64,000 nucleotides of DNA from Gemmatimonadetes bacterium T265 (lineage in GTDB: Bacteria > Gemmatimonadota > Gemmatimonadetes > Gemmatimonadales > Gemmatimonadaceae), in NCBI GenBank assembly GCA_019973575.1, contig BPUI01000002.1, positions 186,001 through 250,000 of the forward strand. The letters are read 5' to 3'. The translations under genes were made by a program, and so were the position numbers. The notes beneath the pieces were generated by a model. It made no database searches. It was not told the origin of the DNA and saw nothing but the letters and a program-made list of their open reading frames with translations. Of the stretch, positions 28,932 through 38,740 are shown in pieces. Numbering within the stretch: position 1 is the first letter of the stretch; every line of letters begins with the position of its first letter.

Positions 28932-31355
28932 TCACTCGCCGTACGGCACCCAGACGTTCTTGACCTGCGTCGCCTCGCGGAGGAACGCGCGACCCTCGGC
29001 CTGCCCCGCGTCGTACCAATCGATGGCGTCCCACGCCGTCCAGGTGCGCTTCAGGTTGCCCGCGGACGCGCGCTCCACGTCGGTCCCACCCGCGCGTGTT
29101 CCGTGGTACCAGAGCGCATCGACGTCGTCGTGCTCCGCGAGCACGAGGGCGAGCGGGTCGCGCGCGCCGGTCACGATGTTGACCACGCCGCCCGGCACGT
29201 CGCTCGTATCCAGGACGCCATAGAAGTCGGTGGCGGCGAGCGGGTGTTGTTCGGACGGGACGACAACGACCGCGTTCCCGGTCGCGACAAGCGGCGCGAC
29301 GAGCGACACGAAGCCGAGCAGCGGCGCGTCGTCGGGGCAGGCCACGCCGACGACTCCGATCGGCTCGTGCATCGCGAGCGCGACGGCGCGGATCGGGACG
29401 TCGTGCACCGCGCCGTCGTACTTGTCCGCCCACGCCGCGTAGGTGAACAGCCGCCGCACGGTGGCGTCGACCTCCGCCGTGCCGTCCCCGCAGCCGCGCA
29501 TCGCGTCCAGCCGGCGCGCGAACTCGTCGGCGCGCGCCGAGAGGTTCTCGGCGACGTAGTAGAGCACCTGCGCGCGCGCGTGACCGCTCGTGCGCGCCCA
29601 CCCGGACGCCGCCGCGTGCGCCGCCTCGACGGCGTTGCGCAGATCCTTCCGGTTGCCGTCTCCCACCTCGCCGACCGCGCGTCCGTCCGGGCCGAGCACG
29701 CGGCGCGTGTAGCCCGAATCGGGGCGCGCCTGCTTGCCACCGACGTAGAGCTTCGGGGTGCGGTCGATCGGCAGCAGCGCGCCCGCGGCACGCGGCGTCG
29801 CCGGCGCGGCGGCGCCCGCCTCCGCCGGCCGCGGCGCGACGTTAGGCGTCGGGGCCGGCGTGCGGACCGGCGCGAGGTACTCGTACATCCCCTCGCGACC
29901 GCCCTCGCGGCCGAACCCGCTCTCGCGGTATCCGCCGAAGCCCGCAGCGGCGTCGAACTGGTTGGTCGAGTTGATCCACACCACGCCGGCCTTGACGCGC
30001 GGCGCGACGTCGAGCGCGAGGTTGACGTTCTCCGTCCACACGCTCGCGGCGAGGCCGAACGGCGTGTTGTTCGCGAGCGCCACCGCCTCGGACGGCGTGC
30101 GGAACGGCATCGCGACGGCGACCGGCCCGAAAATCTCGGTCTGCGAGACGGTCGACGCGGGTGACACGCCGGTGAGCAGCGTCGGCGGGTAGAACCACCC
30201 GCCTTGCTCTTCTTCGACCCGCGCCCACGACGGCTGCCAGCACGCCGCGCCCTCGTCGACGCCGCGCGCGACGAGCGCGCGGATGCGCTCGAGTTGGACG
30301 GGCGCGACGATCGCGCCGAGGTCGACGCCCTTGTCGAGTGGTGGGCCCATGCGGAGCCGCTCCATGCGCCAGCGCAGCTTCTCGATCAGCCGGTCGTGGA
30401 CGCCCTCCTGGACGAGCAGCCGCGAGCCCGCGCAGCACACCTGCCCCTGGTTGAACCAGATCGCGTCGACCACGCCCTCGACGACGCTGTCGAGGTCCGC
30501 GTCCTCGAAGACGAGGAACGGGCTCTTGCCGCCGAGTTCGAGCGAGAGCTTCTTGCCGCTGCCCGCCGTCGTGCGGCGGATCGCGCGCCCGACCTCGGTC
30601 GAGCCGGTGAACGCGACCTTGTCGACGCCCGCGTGCGCGACGAGCGCCGCACCGGTGCGTCCGTCGCCGGTGACGACGTTGAGGACGCCCGCCGGGAGCC
30701 CCGCGTCGTGGGCGAGCTCGGCGAAGCAGAGGGCGGTCAGCGGCGTGAACTCGGCGGGCTTCAGCACGACAGTGTTCCCCGCCGCGAGCGCCGGCGCGAC
30801 CTTCCACGCCAGCATGAGGAGCGGAAAGTTCCAGGGGATCACCTGGCCGACGACGCCTAACGGGCCGTAGCCCGGGAACTCGGCGTCGAGGAGCTGCGCC
30901 CACCCGGCGTGGTGGTAGAAGTGTCGCGCGACGAGCGGCACGTCGAGGTCCCGTGTCTCGCGGATGCTCTTCCCGTTGTCGAGCACCTCGAGCACGGCGA
31001 GCAGGCGCGCGTGCTTCTGCACCGCCCGCGCGAGCGCGTACAAATGCCGCGCGCGCCCATGGCCGCCGAGCGCGGCCCACGCCGGTTGCGCGCGACGAGC
31101 CGCGTCGACGGCGCGGTCCACGTCGTCCTCCGTGCCTTGCGGCGCGCGGGCGAGGAGCACCCCCGTTGCGGGCTCGAGGACGTCGAACAGCTCGGCGTCG
31201 GCCGCGCGGTACCAGGCGCCGCCGATGTAGTGCGCCCCCTCCCCGCCCCGCGCCGCGATCCAGCGGCGCGCCTCGGCGTCCGACTCGGGGGCCGGGCCGT
31301 AGCTCATCGACCGGAAGATGTCGGCAACCGTGTTGCCCGCGACCGTGGTGGCCAT
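28932..31355 (-). CDS. ALDH16-type two-domain aldehyde dehydrogenase
   Basis: The 807-residue protein is two aldehyde-dehydrogenase units in one chain. Domain 1 (about residues 30-495) is complete: PWNFPLLMLAWK, FTGSTEVG, LELGGKSPF with the general-base Glu, and the nucleophile in NQGQVCCAGSR. After a Pro/Ala linker, domain 2 (about 530-807) has the NAD-domain part (EPIGVVGVACPDD, VVNIVTGARDP) but no CxxGSR segment, as is typical of bacterial ALDH16. It starts 7 nt after deoC, so a likely role is oxidation of the acetaldehyde made by DeoC. The domain-2 remnant probably serves in dimerisation. Confidence 0.92.
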   Translation of the reverse strand: MATTVAGNTVADIFRSMSYGPAPESDAEARRWIAARGGEGAHYIGGAWYRAADAELFDVLEPATGVLLARAPQGTEDDVDRAVDAARRAQPAWAALGGHGRARHLYALARAVQKHARLLAVLEVLDNGKSIRETRDLDVPLVARHFYHHAGWAQLLDAEFPGYGPLGVVGQVIPWNFPLLMLAWKVAPALAAGNTVVLKPAEFTPLTALCFAELAHDAGLPAGVLNVVTGDGRTGAALVAHAGVDKVAFTGSTEVGRAIRRTTAGSGKKLSLELGGKSPFLVFEDADLDSVVEGVVDAIWFNQGQVCCAGSRLLVQEGVHDRLIEKLRWRMERLRMGPPLDKGVDLGAIVAPVQLERIRALVARGVDEGAACWQPSWARVEEEQGGWFYPPTLLTGVSPASTVSQTEIFGPVAVAMPFRTPSEAVALANNTPFGLAASVWTENVNLALDVAPRVKAGVVWINSTNQFDAAAGFGGYRESGFGREGGREGMYEYLAPVRTPAPTPNVAPRPAEAGAAAPATPRAAGALLPIDRTPKLYVGGKQARPDSGYTRRVLGPDGRAVGEVGDGNRKDLRNAVEAAHAAASGWARTSGHARAQVLYYVAENLSARADEFARRLDAMRGCGDGTAEVDATVRRLFTYAAWADKYDGAVHDVPIRAVALAMHEPIGVVGVACPDDAPLLGFVSLVAPLVATGNAVVVVPSEQHPLAATDFYGVLDTSDVPGGVVNIVTGARDPLALVLAEHDDVDALWYHGTRAGGTDVERASAGNLKRTWTAWDAIDWYDAGQAEGRAFLREATQVKNVWVPYGE

Positions 31356-31362
31356 GGGATCG

Positions 31363-32373
31363 TTAAACCATCGCGTGGCGGTGGGCGGCGGCGTAGCGCC
31401 CCGTGATGAAGTGCTCGAGCTGGCGCTCGATGTCGGTGAGCAGCGCGCTCGCGCCGATGCGGAAGAGGTCGGACGCGAGCCAGCGTGTCCCGAGCTCCTC
31501 GCGCATCACGTACTGGAACTCGAGCGCCTGCTTGGCGGTGCGGATGCCGCCCGCGGGTTTGAAGCCGACCGCGACGCCGGTGCGCTCGTGGTAGTCGCGG
31601 ATCGCGCGGCACATGACGAGCGCGAACGGCAGCGTCGCGTTGACGCCCTCCTTCCCGGTGCTCGTCTTGATGAAGTCGGCGCCGGCCATCATCGCCACCT
31701 GGCTCGCGCGCGCGACGTTCGACAGCGTCGCGAGCTCGCCGGTCGCGAGGATGACTTTCAGGTGCGCATCGCCGCATGCCGTGCGCATCGCGCGGACCTC
31801 GTCGTAGAGCGCCTCCCACTCGCCGCGGAGCACGTGGGCGCGCGTGATCACGGTGTCGATCTCGACGGCGCCGTCGTCGACCGACGCGCGGATCTCCGCC
31901 AGCCGCTCGCGGAGCGGCGAGAGGCCGGCGGGGAAGCCCGTGGACACGGCGGCGACGGGAACGCCCGTGCCACGCAGCGCGTCGACGGCGGTCGCGACGT
32001 ACGCGTGGTAGACGCAGACCGCGCCCGTGCGGATGCCCAGCGGCGCGGCGCCGAGCGCGTCGACGAGGTCGTCGCGGAGGGGGCGGACAGCTTTCGCGCA
32101 AAGCCGGCGCACGTTGGATGGGGTATCGTCGCCAGCGAGGGTCGTGAGGTCGATGCAGGTGATCGCGCGCAGCAGCCACGCAGCCTGCCACGCCTTCTTC
32201 ACCGTCCGGCGCGCCGGGAGCGTCGCCGCCCGCCGCTCGACCGCCGACCGGTTGATGCGCTGGGCGCGGACGAGGGCGAGGTCGAACGGTGTGCCGGGGT
32301 TGCGCGCCGGCCCGACCGCGGCGTCCGGCACGCGCGACGGTCGCGCGGCGGCGAGGAGCGAGGTGGCGGACAT
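31363..32373 (-). CDS. deoC: Deoxyribose-phosphate aldolase
   Basis: DeoC splits 2-deoxyribose 5-phosphate into acetaldehyde and glyceraldehyde 3-phosphate in deoxynucleoside use. The 336-residue protein carries both active-site lysines: LKVILATGEL and the Schiff-base motif DFIKTSTGKEG, then VGFKPAGGIRT. It has about 75 more N-terminal residues than E. coli DeoC. The ATG at 32373 lies 6 nt behind a TAGATT box, so the mRNA is probably leaderless. The next gene, 7 nt on, is an ALDH16 that could remove the acetaldehyde; together they would make a two-step pathway. Confidence 0.95.
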   Translation of the reverse strand: MSATSLLAAARPSRVPDAAVGPARNPGTPFDLALVRAQRINRSAVERRAATLPARRTVKKAWQAAWLLRAITCIDLTTLAGDDTPSNVRRLCAKAVRPLRDDLVDALGAAPLGIRTGAVCVYHAYVATAVDALRGTGVPVAAVSTGFPAGLSPLRERLAEIRASVDDGAVEIDTVITRAHVLRGEWEALYDEVRAMRTACGDAHLKVILATGELATLSNVARASQVAMMAGADFIKTSTGKEGVNATLPFALVMCRAIRDYHERTGVAVGFKPAGGIRTAKQALEFQYVMREELGTRWLASDLFRIGASALLTDIERQLEHFITGRYAAAHRHAMV

Positions 32374-32379
32374 CGCCGC

Positions 32380-32385
32380 AATCTA
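32380..32385 (-). promoter_or_regulatory. -10 box for leaderless deoC-ALDH operon
   Basis: The minus strand reads TAGATT, GCGGCG, then the deoC ATG. The same TAGATTGCGGCG occurs at 24046. No clear -35 is visible. Confidence 0.45.
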
Positions 32386-32396
32386 CGGTCGCAACG

Positions 32397-33074
32397 TCAG
32401 CGGCTTCGGCGTACGCTTCCCAGGAGGAGGCCGATCCCGAGTACGGTGAGGGCGGCCGCGAGCGGGCGCTCGGCGGCCCGACGCGCGAGCCCCGACCCGG
32501 CGACGGCGCGGCGCGCCGCCTCGAAGCCACGCATTCCCTGCGTCTCGACCGCCTCGGCCGCGTCGTGCGTCCGCGCATGGAACACCTCGACGCCTCGCGA
32601 AACGACGCCGAGCGACTGCACGGTCATGTCGACCCAATCGTAGTGGCGGCGTTCGTCGCTCGCCGCGTCGCGGACGATCGCCTGGACGTCGGACGGCCAG
32701 GCGGCCGCACGCTCGACCGCGCGCGCGTACTTGTCCCGGGCCTGGCGCTCGTTCGCGCGGAACGAGATGAGGACGTGCGTGTCGCCGCCGCCCGTCGACG
32801 CGAAGCCCTGCACGGCGAGCTTGTCGACGCTGCTCGGGTGCGGGAAGTCGATCGGCTGACCGCCGTGTCGGCGGATCGCCGGCGTCAACTCGGCGATGTG
32901 ACGCTCGTGGTCGCCGCGGTACCGGCGGATCGTGTCGCGGTACGCGTGCGCCTTCAGCTGCTCGACCGCGAGCGTGTACGAGCCGACCGCGTCGTGGTCG
33001 AGCTGGAGCAGGTCGTTCCACTCGGCCATCGTCGCGGCGTCGACAGTCGACGTCGGTTGGGCGGGGGCGGTCAT
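32397..33074 (-). CDS. Ferritin-like four-helix protein with C-terminal membrane anchor
   Basis: The 225-residue protein resembles DUF2383/ferritin-like four-helix-bundle proteins. Likely metal ligands are in LLQLDHDAVGSYTLAVEQ (helix 1), DHERHIAEL (helix 2) and DERRHYDWVD (helix 4). A hydrophobic segment near residues 200-220 (PLAAALTVLGIGLLLG) would anchor it in the membrane. It may bind iron or act in oxidative stress, but no function is proven for this family. An AGGAG Shine-Dalgarno lies 4 nt before the ATG at 33074. It stands 23 nt before deoC, though deoC seems to have its own promoter. Confidence 0.75.
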   Translation of the reverse strand: MTAPAQPTSTVDAATMAEWNDLLQLDHDAVGSYTLAVEQLKAHAYRDTIRRYRGDHERHIAELTPAIRRHGGQPIDFPHPSSVDKLAVQGFASTGGGDTHVLISFRANERQARDKYARAVERAAAWPSDVQAIVRDAASDERRHYDWVDMTVQSLGVVSRGVEVFHARTHDAAEAVETQGMRGFEAARRAVAGSGLARRAAERPLAAALTVLGIGLLLGSVRRSR

Positions 33075-33266
33075 GCGGCTCCTGGGCGGGTGTTCTGACG
33101 GGTGCGGATTCGGCGGCTCCGAACGCGGCAGCAGATCGCGCGTCGCAAGCCGCGCGCTCGCGGCCCCTCACCCGCACGGAGCGTGCGCGCCGGTCGCACG
33201 CGCGCGAACTCGGGCGATGGTTGCCCGGTGCGCCATCTTGTAGGACGCCCACCCGTTCCCCCCGAC

Positions 33267-34832
33267 ATGCCCGACGCCCTCGCCCCCGCTCCTCGCCCTA
33301 CCCGCCGCCCGCGCGCGCTCCCGGCGCCGCCCGCCCGCGCGCCGTCCGCCCTGCCGTGGGTACAGGCCACGCCGGGCGTCCCGTACTTCTCGCTCGACAC
33401 CGGCGAGGCGTGGACCCCGATCGGCGCGAACGAGGCGATCACCTGGCCGGGGCTCGCCGGATTGTTTCGGCGGCGCGACCTCGCCGGCGCGGAGGCGTAC
33501 GTGCGCGACCTGCACGCGCGCGGCGTGACGGTGTTGCGCCTGATGCTGGAGTACAGCCAGAGCCAACACCGCTACTTCGAGCGCCCGGCCGGCGTGTTCA
33601 ACCCGGCGATGGTGCGGCTCTGGGATGACTTGTTCACGATCTGCGAACAGGTCGGCATGCGGGTGCTGCTCACGCCCTACGACACGTTCTTTCAGTACAT
33701 CCGCTGGCGCCACCACCCGTACAACCGCCGCAACGGCGGCCCGTGCGCCGATCGCTCGCGGCTGCTGGTCTGCGCAGACACGCGCGCGCTCGTCAAGGCG
33801 CGCCTCGCATTCGCGACCGAGCGCTGGGGCGCGAGCGGCGCGCTGTTCGCCTGGGACCTATGGAACGAGTTGCACCCCGCCCAGGGGAACAACGACTACT
33901 TCGGGATGTGGGGCTTCGTCACCGAGGCGAGCGCGTTCCTCCGCGACCTCGAAGTGCGCCTGCACGGGCGCGCGCACCCGCAGACCGTCTCGGTGTTCGG
34001 CCCCGAGCTGCTGTGGAAGCCCGAGCTGCACGAACTGATCTTCCGTCATCCCGGGCTGGATTTTGCGAGCACGCACTTCTACGCCGAAGCGACGATCGAC
34101 GACCCGCGCGACACCGTCGGGCCGGCCATCGCCGCGGCGCGGCTCACGGAGGACGCGCTCGCCGAGATTCGCGACGGGCGCCCGTTCTTCGAGAGCGAGC
34201 ACGGGCCCATCCACACGTTCAAGGACCGACGCGTCACGCTGCCGGCGGCGTTCGACGACGAGTACTTCCGCAACATTCAGTGGGCGCACCTCGCGTCGGG
34301 GGGCGCGGGCGGCGGGATGCGCTGGCCCAATCGGCGCCCGCACGTGCTGACGCCCGGAATGCGCGACGCGCAGGGCGCGCTCGCGCGTGTCGCCGCGCTG
34401 GTGGACTGGGGCGAGTTCCGGCGGGTCTGCCTCAACGAGCAACTCGTCGTACGTGACGTCGGGGGGCGCCCGCTCGCGCTCGTTACCTCGCGCCCGCACA
34501 CGCCGGCGGGTCACCCCCCGGTCGTGCCGATGGCCGGACGCGAAGCGGCCGCGTTCGGCTGCGGCGACGAGCGGCAGGCGGTCGTGTTCCTGCTGCGTGC
34601 GGACACGCTCGGGGGCGACGGCCGCCTCCGGCGCAACGTGCCGCCGCGACCGGTCTCGGTCGAGCTACCCGGGCTGAACGCCGGTACGTACGTCGCGACC
34701 GAGTGCGATCCGGTGACGGGGAGTGTGCGCCGGACGCGAGAGATGACGCATGATGGTGGCGCCGTCACGCTCTCGCCGGTGGATCTCGTAGCGGACGCGC
34801 TACTACTCGTCGGTCCGAGAACGTCGGCGTAA
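33267..34832 (+). CDS. Clan GH-A glycoside hydrolase (GH5/mannanase-like)
   Basis: This 521-residue protein has a TIM-barrel with the two catalytic glutamates expected of clan GH-A: acid/base in AWDLWNELHP and nucleophile in PFFESEHGPI. Other conserved parts are VTVLRLMLEYSQ, MRVLLTPYDTFFQYI and DFASTHFYAEA. A beta-rich C-terminal domain (about residues 390-521) follows. There is no clear signal peptide; the N-terminus is Pro/Ala/Arg-rich, so its location is uncertain. The start at 33267 (MPDALAP) is chosen because the frame upstream is Arg-rich shadow sequence. The glycan substrate is unknown, and neighbours give no hint. Confidence 0.75.
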   Translation: MPDALAPAPRPTRRPRALPAPPARAPSALPWVQATPGVPYFSLDTGEAWTPIGANEAITWPGLAGLFRRRDLAGAEAYVRDLHARGVTVLRLMLEYSQSQHRYFERPAGVFNPAMVRLWDDLFTICEQVGMRVLLTPYDTFFQYIRWRHHPYNRRNGGPCADRSRLLVCADTRALVKARLAFATERWGASGALFAWDLWNELHPAQGNNDYFGMWGFVTEASAFLRDLEVRLHGRAHPQTVSVFGPELLWKPELHELIFRHPGLDFASTHFYAEATIDDPRDTVGPAIAAARLTEDALAEIRDGRPFFESEHGPIHTFKDRRVTLPAAFDDEYFRNIQWAHLASGGAGGGMRWPNRRPHVLTPGMRDAQGALARVAALVDWGEFRRVCLNEQLVVRDVGGRPLALVTSRPHTPAGHPPVVPMAGREAAAFGCGDERQAVVFLLRADTLGGDGRLRRNVPPRPVSVELPGLNAGTYVATECDPVTGSVRRTREMTHDGGAVTLSPVDLVADALLLVGPRTSA

Positions 34833-34975
34833 TGCGGGCGATTCGGGGACGGAGGCGGACGGATTAACGCGGCCCGGATCGCGGCGTCTCCCTCGGTGTG
34901 CACGGCGCGACGAGCGGTTAGGCAACCGCGCCTCGCGGCCGAGCGCATCAAACGTCCACCTTCGCCCCACCTGTC

Positions 34976-35539
34976 ATGCGTATCGCCCAGCTTCTCACCG
35001 CCGTCGTCCTCGTACCGGCCCTCACCGCGGCCAGCGCCGGCGCGCAGCAATCGCTCCCCGGGCTCTCGGCCGCCGACAACGCGGCCCGCGCGCGCGACAT
35101 CCGGCACGACCGGCGCGACGTCCAGCGCGACGAGCACCGCGACGGGTACGTCCGCCGCGAGCTGCGCGGCGACCGCGCCCTCGACCGGCGCGACGACGCG
35201 CTGATCAACCGTGATCGTCGCCTGCGCAACGACGACCGCCAGGTCGACCGGTCGGCCGATGCGGCGGTGAGCGCCGAGCGTCGCGCGCTCTGGTCGGCGC
35301 GCGCGGCGCACGACCCGGCCGCGGCCCGGGCGGACCGGCAGGCCCTGATCGATGCGGAGCGTGCGGACCGGCGCGATGACCGGGTGTTGCGCCAGGACAA
35401 CGCCGAGCTCCGGCACGACCGCCGGCTCGACGCGCGCGACGACCGCGCGACGAGTCACGAGGCGTACGTCAACCGCCGGCTGGAGCGCGACATCCGCCAC
35501 GACCGGCAGGACCTGCGCCGCGACCGCCGCAATCCGTGA
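34976..35539 (+). CDS. Exported Arg/Asp-rich low-complexity protein
   Basis: The 187-residue protein is not recognised. A clear signal peptide (MRIAQLLTAVVLVPALTAAS, cleavage near AGAQ) is followed by about 160 residues made mostly of Arg, Asp, Ala and His in RHDRRD-, RRDD- and DRR-type repeats with few hydrophobic residues. It should form a long, highly charged helix or be disordered. It may bind polyanions, metal or the cell wall; this is speculation. It is monocistronic, with a GTTAGGC copy 53 nt upstream and a hairpin terminator downstream. Confidence 0.65.
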   Translation: MRIAQLLTAVVLVPALTAASAGAQQSLPGLSAADNAARARDIRHDRRDVQRDEHRDGYVRRELRGDRALDRRDDALINRDRRLRNDDRQVDRSADAAVSAERRALWSARAAHDPAAARADRQALIDAERADRRDDRVLRQDNAELRHDRRLDARDDRATSHEAYVNRRLERDIRHDRQDLRRDRRNP

Positions 35540-35556
35540 GCGGCGGACGGGCGCAG

Positions 35557-35589
35557 CCCGCGGCGCGCGGAACTCGCGCGCGCCGCGGG
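35557..35589 (+). terminator. Hairpin terminator after the Arg/Asp-rich protein gene
   Basis: CCCGCGGCGCGCG pairs perfectly with CGCGCGCCGCGGG around a 7-nt loop, 18 nt after the stop codon. There is no U tract. Confidence 0.55.
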
Positions 35590-35603
35590 GGTCCGCAATG
35601 TGC

Positions 35604-35609
35604 TAGACT
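35604..35609 (+). promoter_or_regulatory. -10 box upstream of tatA
   Basis: TGCTAGACT contains a TAGACT -10-like element, 114 nt before the tatA ATG. The resulting leader would include an imperfect G+C-rich hairpin (about 35619-35660). The -35 region is not recognised. Confidence 0.35.
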
Positions 35610-35723
35610 CCGCTGGGCCGGCCCGGGCGTACCCGTATAGCGCGCCCGGTCCGGGCCGCAGATTTCGGACTCGCCACGCGCTGGGCGTTCACCGCTCGCG
35701 CTTTTGCCCAGGAGCGCCTCGCC

Positions 35724-35987
35724 ATGCTCGGTAACCTGCTCGCCCCCGAACACTTGCTCATCGTCCTCGCCGTCATCCTGCTGATGTTCGGCGGCAAGAA
35801 GATCCCCGAGCTCGCCAGCGGACTGGGCAAGGGCGTCCGCGAGTTCAAGAACGGGGTCGCCGGGGGCGGCGAGTCGTCGCCGCAGGTGACGGCCTCGACG
35901 ACGACGCCGGAGCCGATCGCGCGCGCGACGACGGAGACGGTGACCGTCTCGGCGCCGCCGCCCGAACCGAAGCGGCTGATCGGCTGA
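35724..35987 (+). CDS. tatA: Twin-arginine translocase subunit TatA/TatE
   Basis: TatA oligomers form the membrane-permeating part of the Tat system for folded proteins. The 87-residue protein has the usual short N-terminus, one membrane helix (LLIVLAVILLMFGGKKIPEL region), the amphipathic helix ASGLGKGVREFKNGV and an acidic/Ser-Thr-Pro tail. Length fits TatA. It is monocistronic; no tatC or tatB is adjacent. The likely promoter lies 114 nt upstream and a very strong palindromic terminator follows. Confidence 0.95.
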   Translation: MLGNLLAPEHLLIVLAVILLMFGGKKIPELASGLGKGVREFKNGVAGGGESSPQVTASTTTPEPIARATTETVTVSAPPPEPKRLIG

Positions 35988-36003
35988 CCGACCGCGCGCC
36001 CGC

Positions 36004-36049
36004 AACGCACGACGCCCCGGCCGATCGATCGGCCGGGGCGTCGTGCGTT
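36004..36049. terminator. 46-nt perfect palindrome, shared terminator of tatA and tRNA-Met
   Basis: The 23 bases from 36004 are exactly complementary to the 23 from 36027, centred on GATCGATC; the arm core is CGACGCCCCGGCCG. It lies 17 nt after tatA on one side and 21 nt after the tRNA on the other, so it can end both transcripts. Confidence 0.85.
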
Positions 36050-36069
36050 CGAGCCGCATCGTGTGGCAA

Positions 36070-36143
36070 TAGCAGGGGAGGGGCTCGAACCCTCGACCTC
36101 ACGATTATGAGTCGTGCGCTCTGACCAGCTGAGCTACCCTGCC
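36070..36143 (-). tRNA. tRNA with CAT anticodon (elongator Met, or Ile2)
   Basis: The minus strand folds as a 74-nt tRNA without encoded CCA: acceptor GGCAGGG/CCCTGCT (G1-U72 wobble), D stem GCTC/GAGC, anticodon arm CACGA-CTCATAA-TCGTG, variable AGGTC, T arm GAGGG-TTCGAGC-CCCTC, discriminator A. It most resembles elongator tRNA-Met, but a TilS-modified tRNA-Ile2 has the same anticodon and cannot be excluded by eye. Confidence 0.93.
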
Positions 36144-36202
36144 GACTGCACGGGGCGTGCACCGGGCGGCCACGCGTCGGAGCGGGACGTTGGCCTCCTG
36201 AC

Positions 36203-36236
36203 GCGAACGGGCCGGCTGGAAAGCCGGCCCGTTCGC
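36203..36236 (-). terminator. Hairpin terminator after tRNA-fMet
   Basis: GCGAACGGGCCGGCT pairs perfectly (15 bp) with AGCCGGCCCGTTCGC around a GGAA tetraloop, beginning 1 nt beyond the tRNA 3' end. It separates the two tRNA genes, so they are probably separate transcripts. Confidence 0.75.
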
Positions 36237-36237
36237 A

Positions 36238-36672
<435 letters not shown>

Positions 36673-36694
36673 GCGACCGTTGCCTAACGCGCGC

Positions 36695-38011
<1,317 letters not shown>

Positions 38012-38740
38012 TTAGGCAACGGCGGGCACGCCGTACACGTCGCGGAGCTCGGCCGCGAGCCGGTCGTGGACGCGCCCGCTCAGTGCCTCGCGCGCGTCGT
38101 ACCCGAGGCCCGCCGTCTCGACGGGTTCGAGCAGGTGGACGTCGACGCGCGCCGCGCGGAGCCACAGTGAGCCGCGCGGGAGTGCTTCGAGCGTGCCGTG
38201 CAGCAGCGTGGGTACGACGGGGACCCCGGCCGCAATCGCGAGCACGAACGGCCCCTTCTTGAACGCGCGTAGCGCGTAGGTCGCGCCGCGCGTGCCCTCC
38301 GGGAACACGACCACGCTGCGGCCGTCGCGGATCCGGGCCGCGGCCTCGTCGTACGACTGGAACGCCGCCGCGCGGTTCTCCCGGTCGATCGGGATCGTGC
38401 CGACCGCGCGCGCGGCCGCGCCGAAGACGGGCACGCGGAACAGCTCCGCCTTCGCGACGAACGAGTACCGCGGCAGGTGCGCGACGAGCACGAGGACGTC
38501 GTACCAGCTGACGTGGTTGCACGCGAAGATCCGCGGCTCGCCGGTGCGCGCGCGCTCGGCGCCGTGCATGACGACGGTGATCCCCGAGACCGCGAGCACG
38601 GCCTTCGCCCACCAGCGCGGCGCGCGCTCGTAGATCGTCCCCGGCCCGTCGGGCACGCCGAAGAGCCGCGCCAACAACACGATCGAGCCGAGCACGGTGG
38701 TCAGGACGGCGAGCGTGAGGGCGGCGGCCAGGGTGCGCAT
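38012..38740 (-). CDS. plsC: 1-acyl-sn-glycerol-3-phosphate acyltransferase
   Basis: PlsC makes phosphatidic acid from lysophosphatidic acid at the inner membrane. The 242-residue protein has an N-terminal hydrophobic segment, the catalytic HX4D motif in CNHVSWYDVLVL, the substrate motif FPEGTRG and PVVPTLLHGT. Its ATG shares one base with the thiL stop (TGATG), so translation is coupled. Its own stop codon is the TAA of a GCCTAAC heptamer (38011). Confidence 0.93.
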   Translation of the reverse strand: MRTLAAALTLAVLTTVLGSIVLLARLFGVPDGPGTIYERAPRWWAKAVLAVSGITVVMHGAERARTGEPRIFACNHVSWYDVLVLVAHLPRYSFVAKAELFRVPVFGAAARAVGTIPIDRENRAAAFQSYDEAAARIRDGRSVVVFPEGTRGATYALRAFKKGPFVLAIAAGVPVVPTLLHGTLEALPRGSLWLRAARVDVHLLEPVETAGLGYDAREALSGRVHDRLAAELRDVYGVPAVA

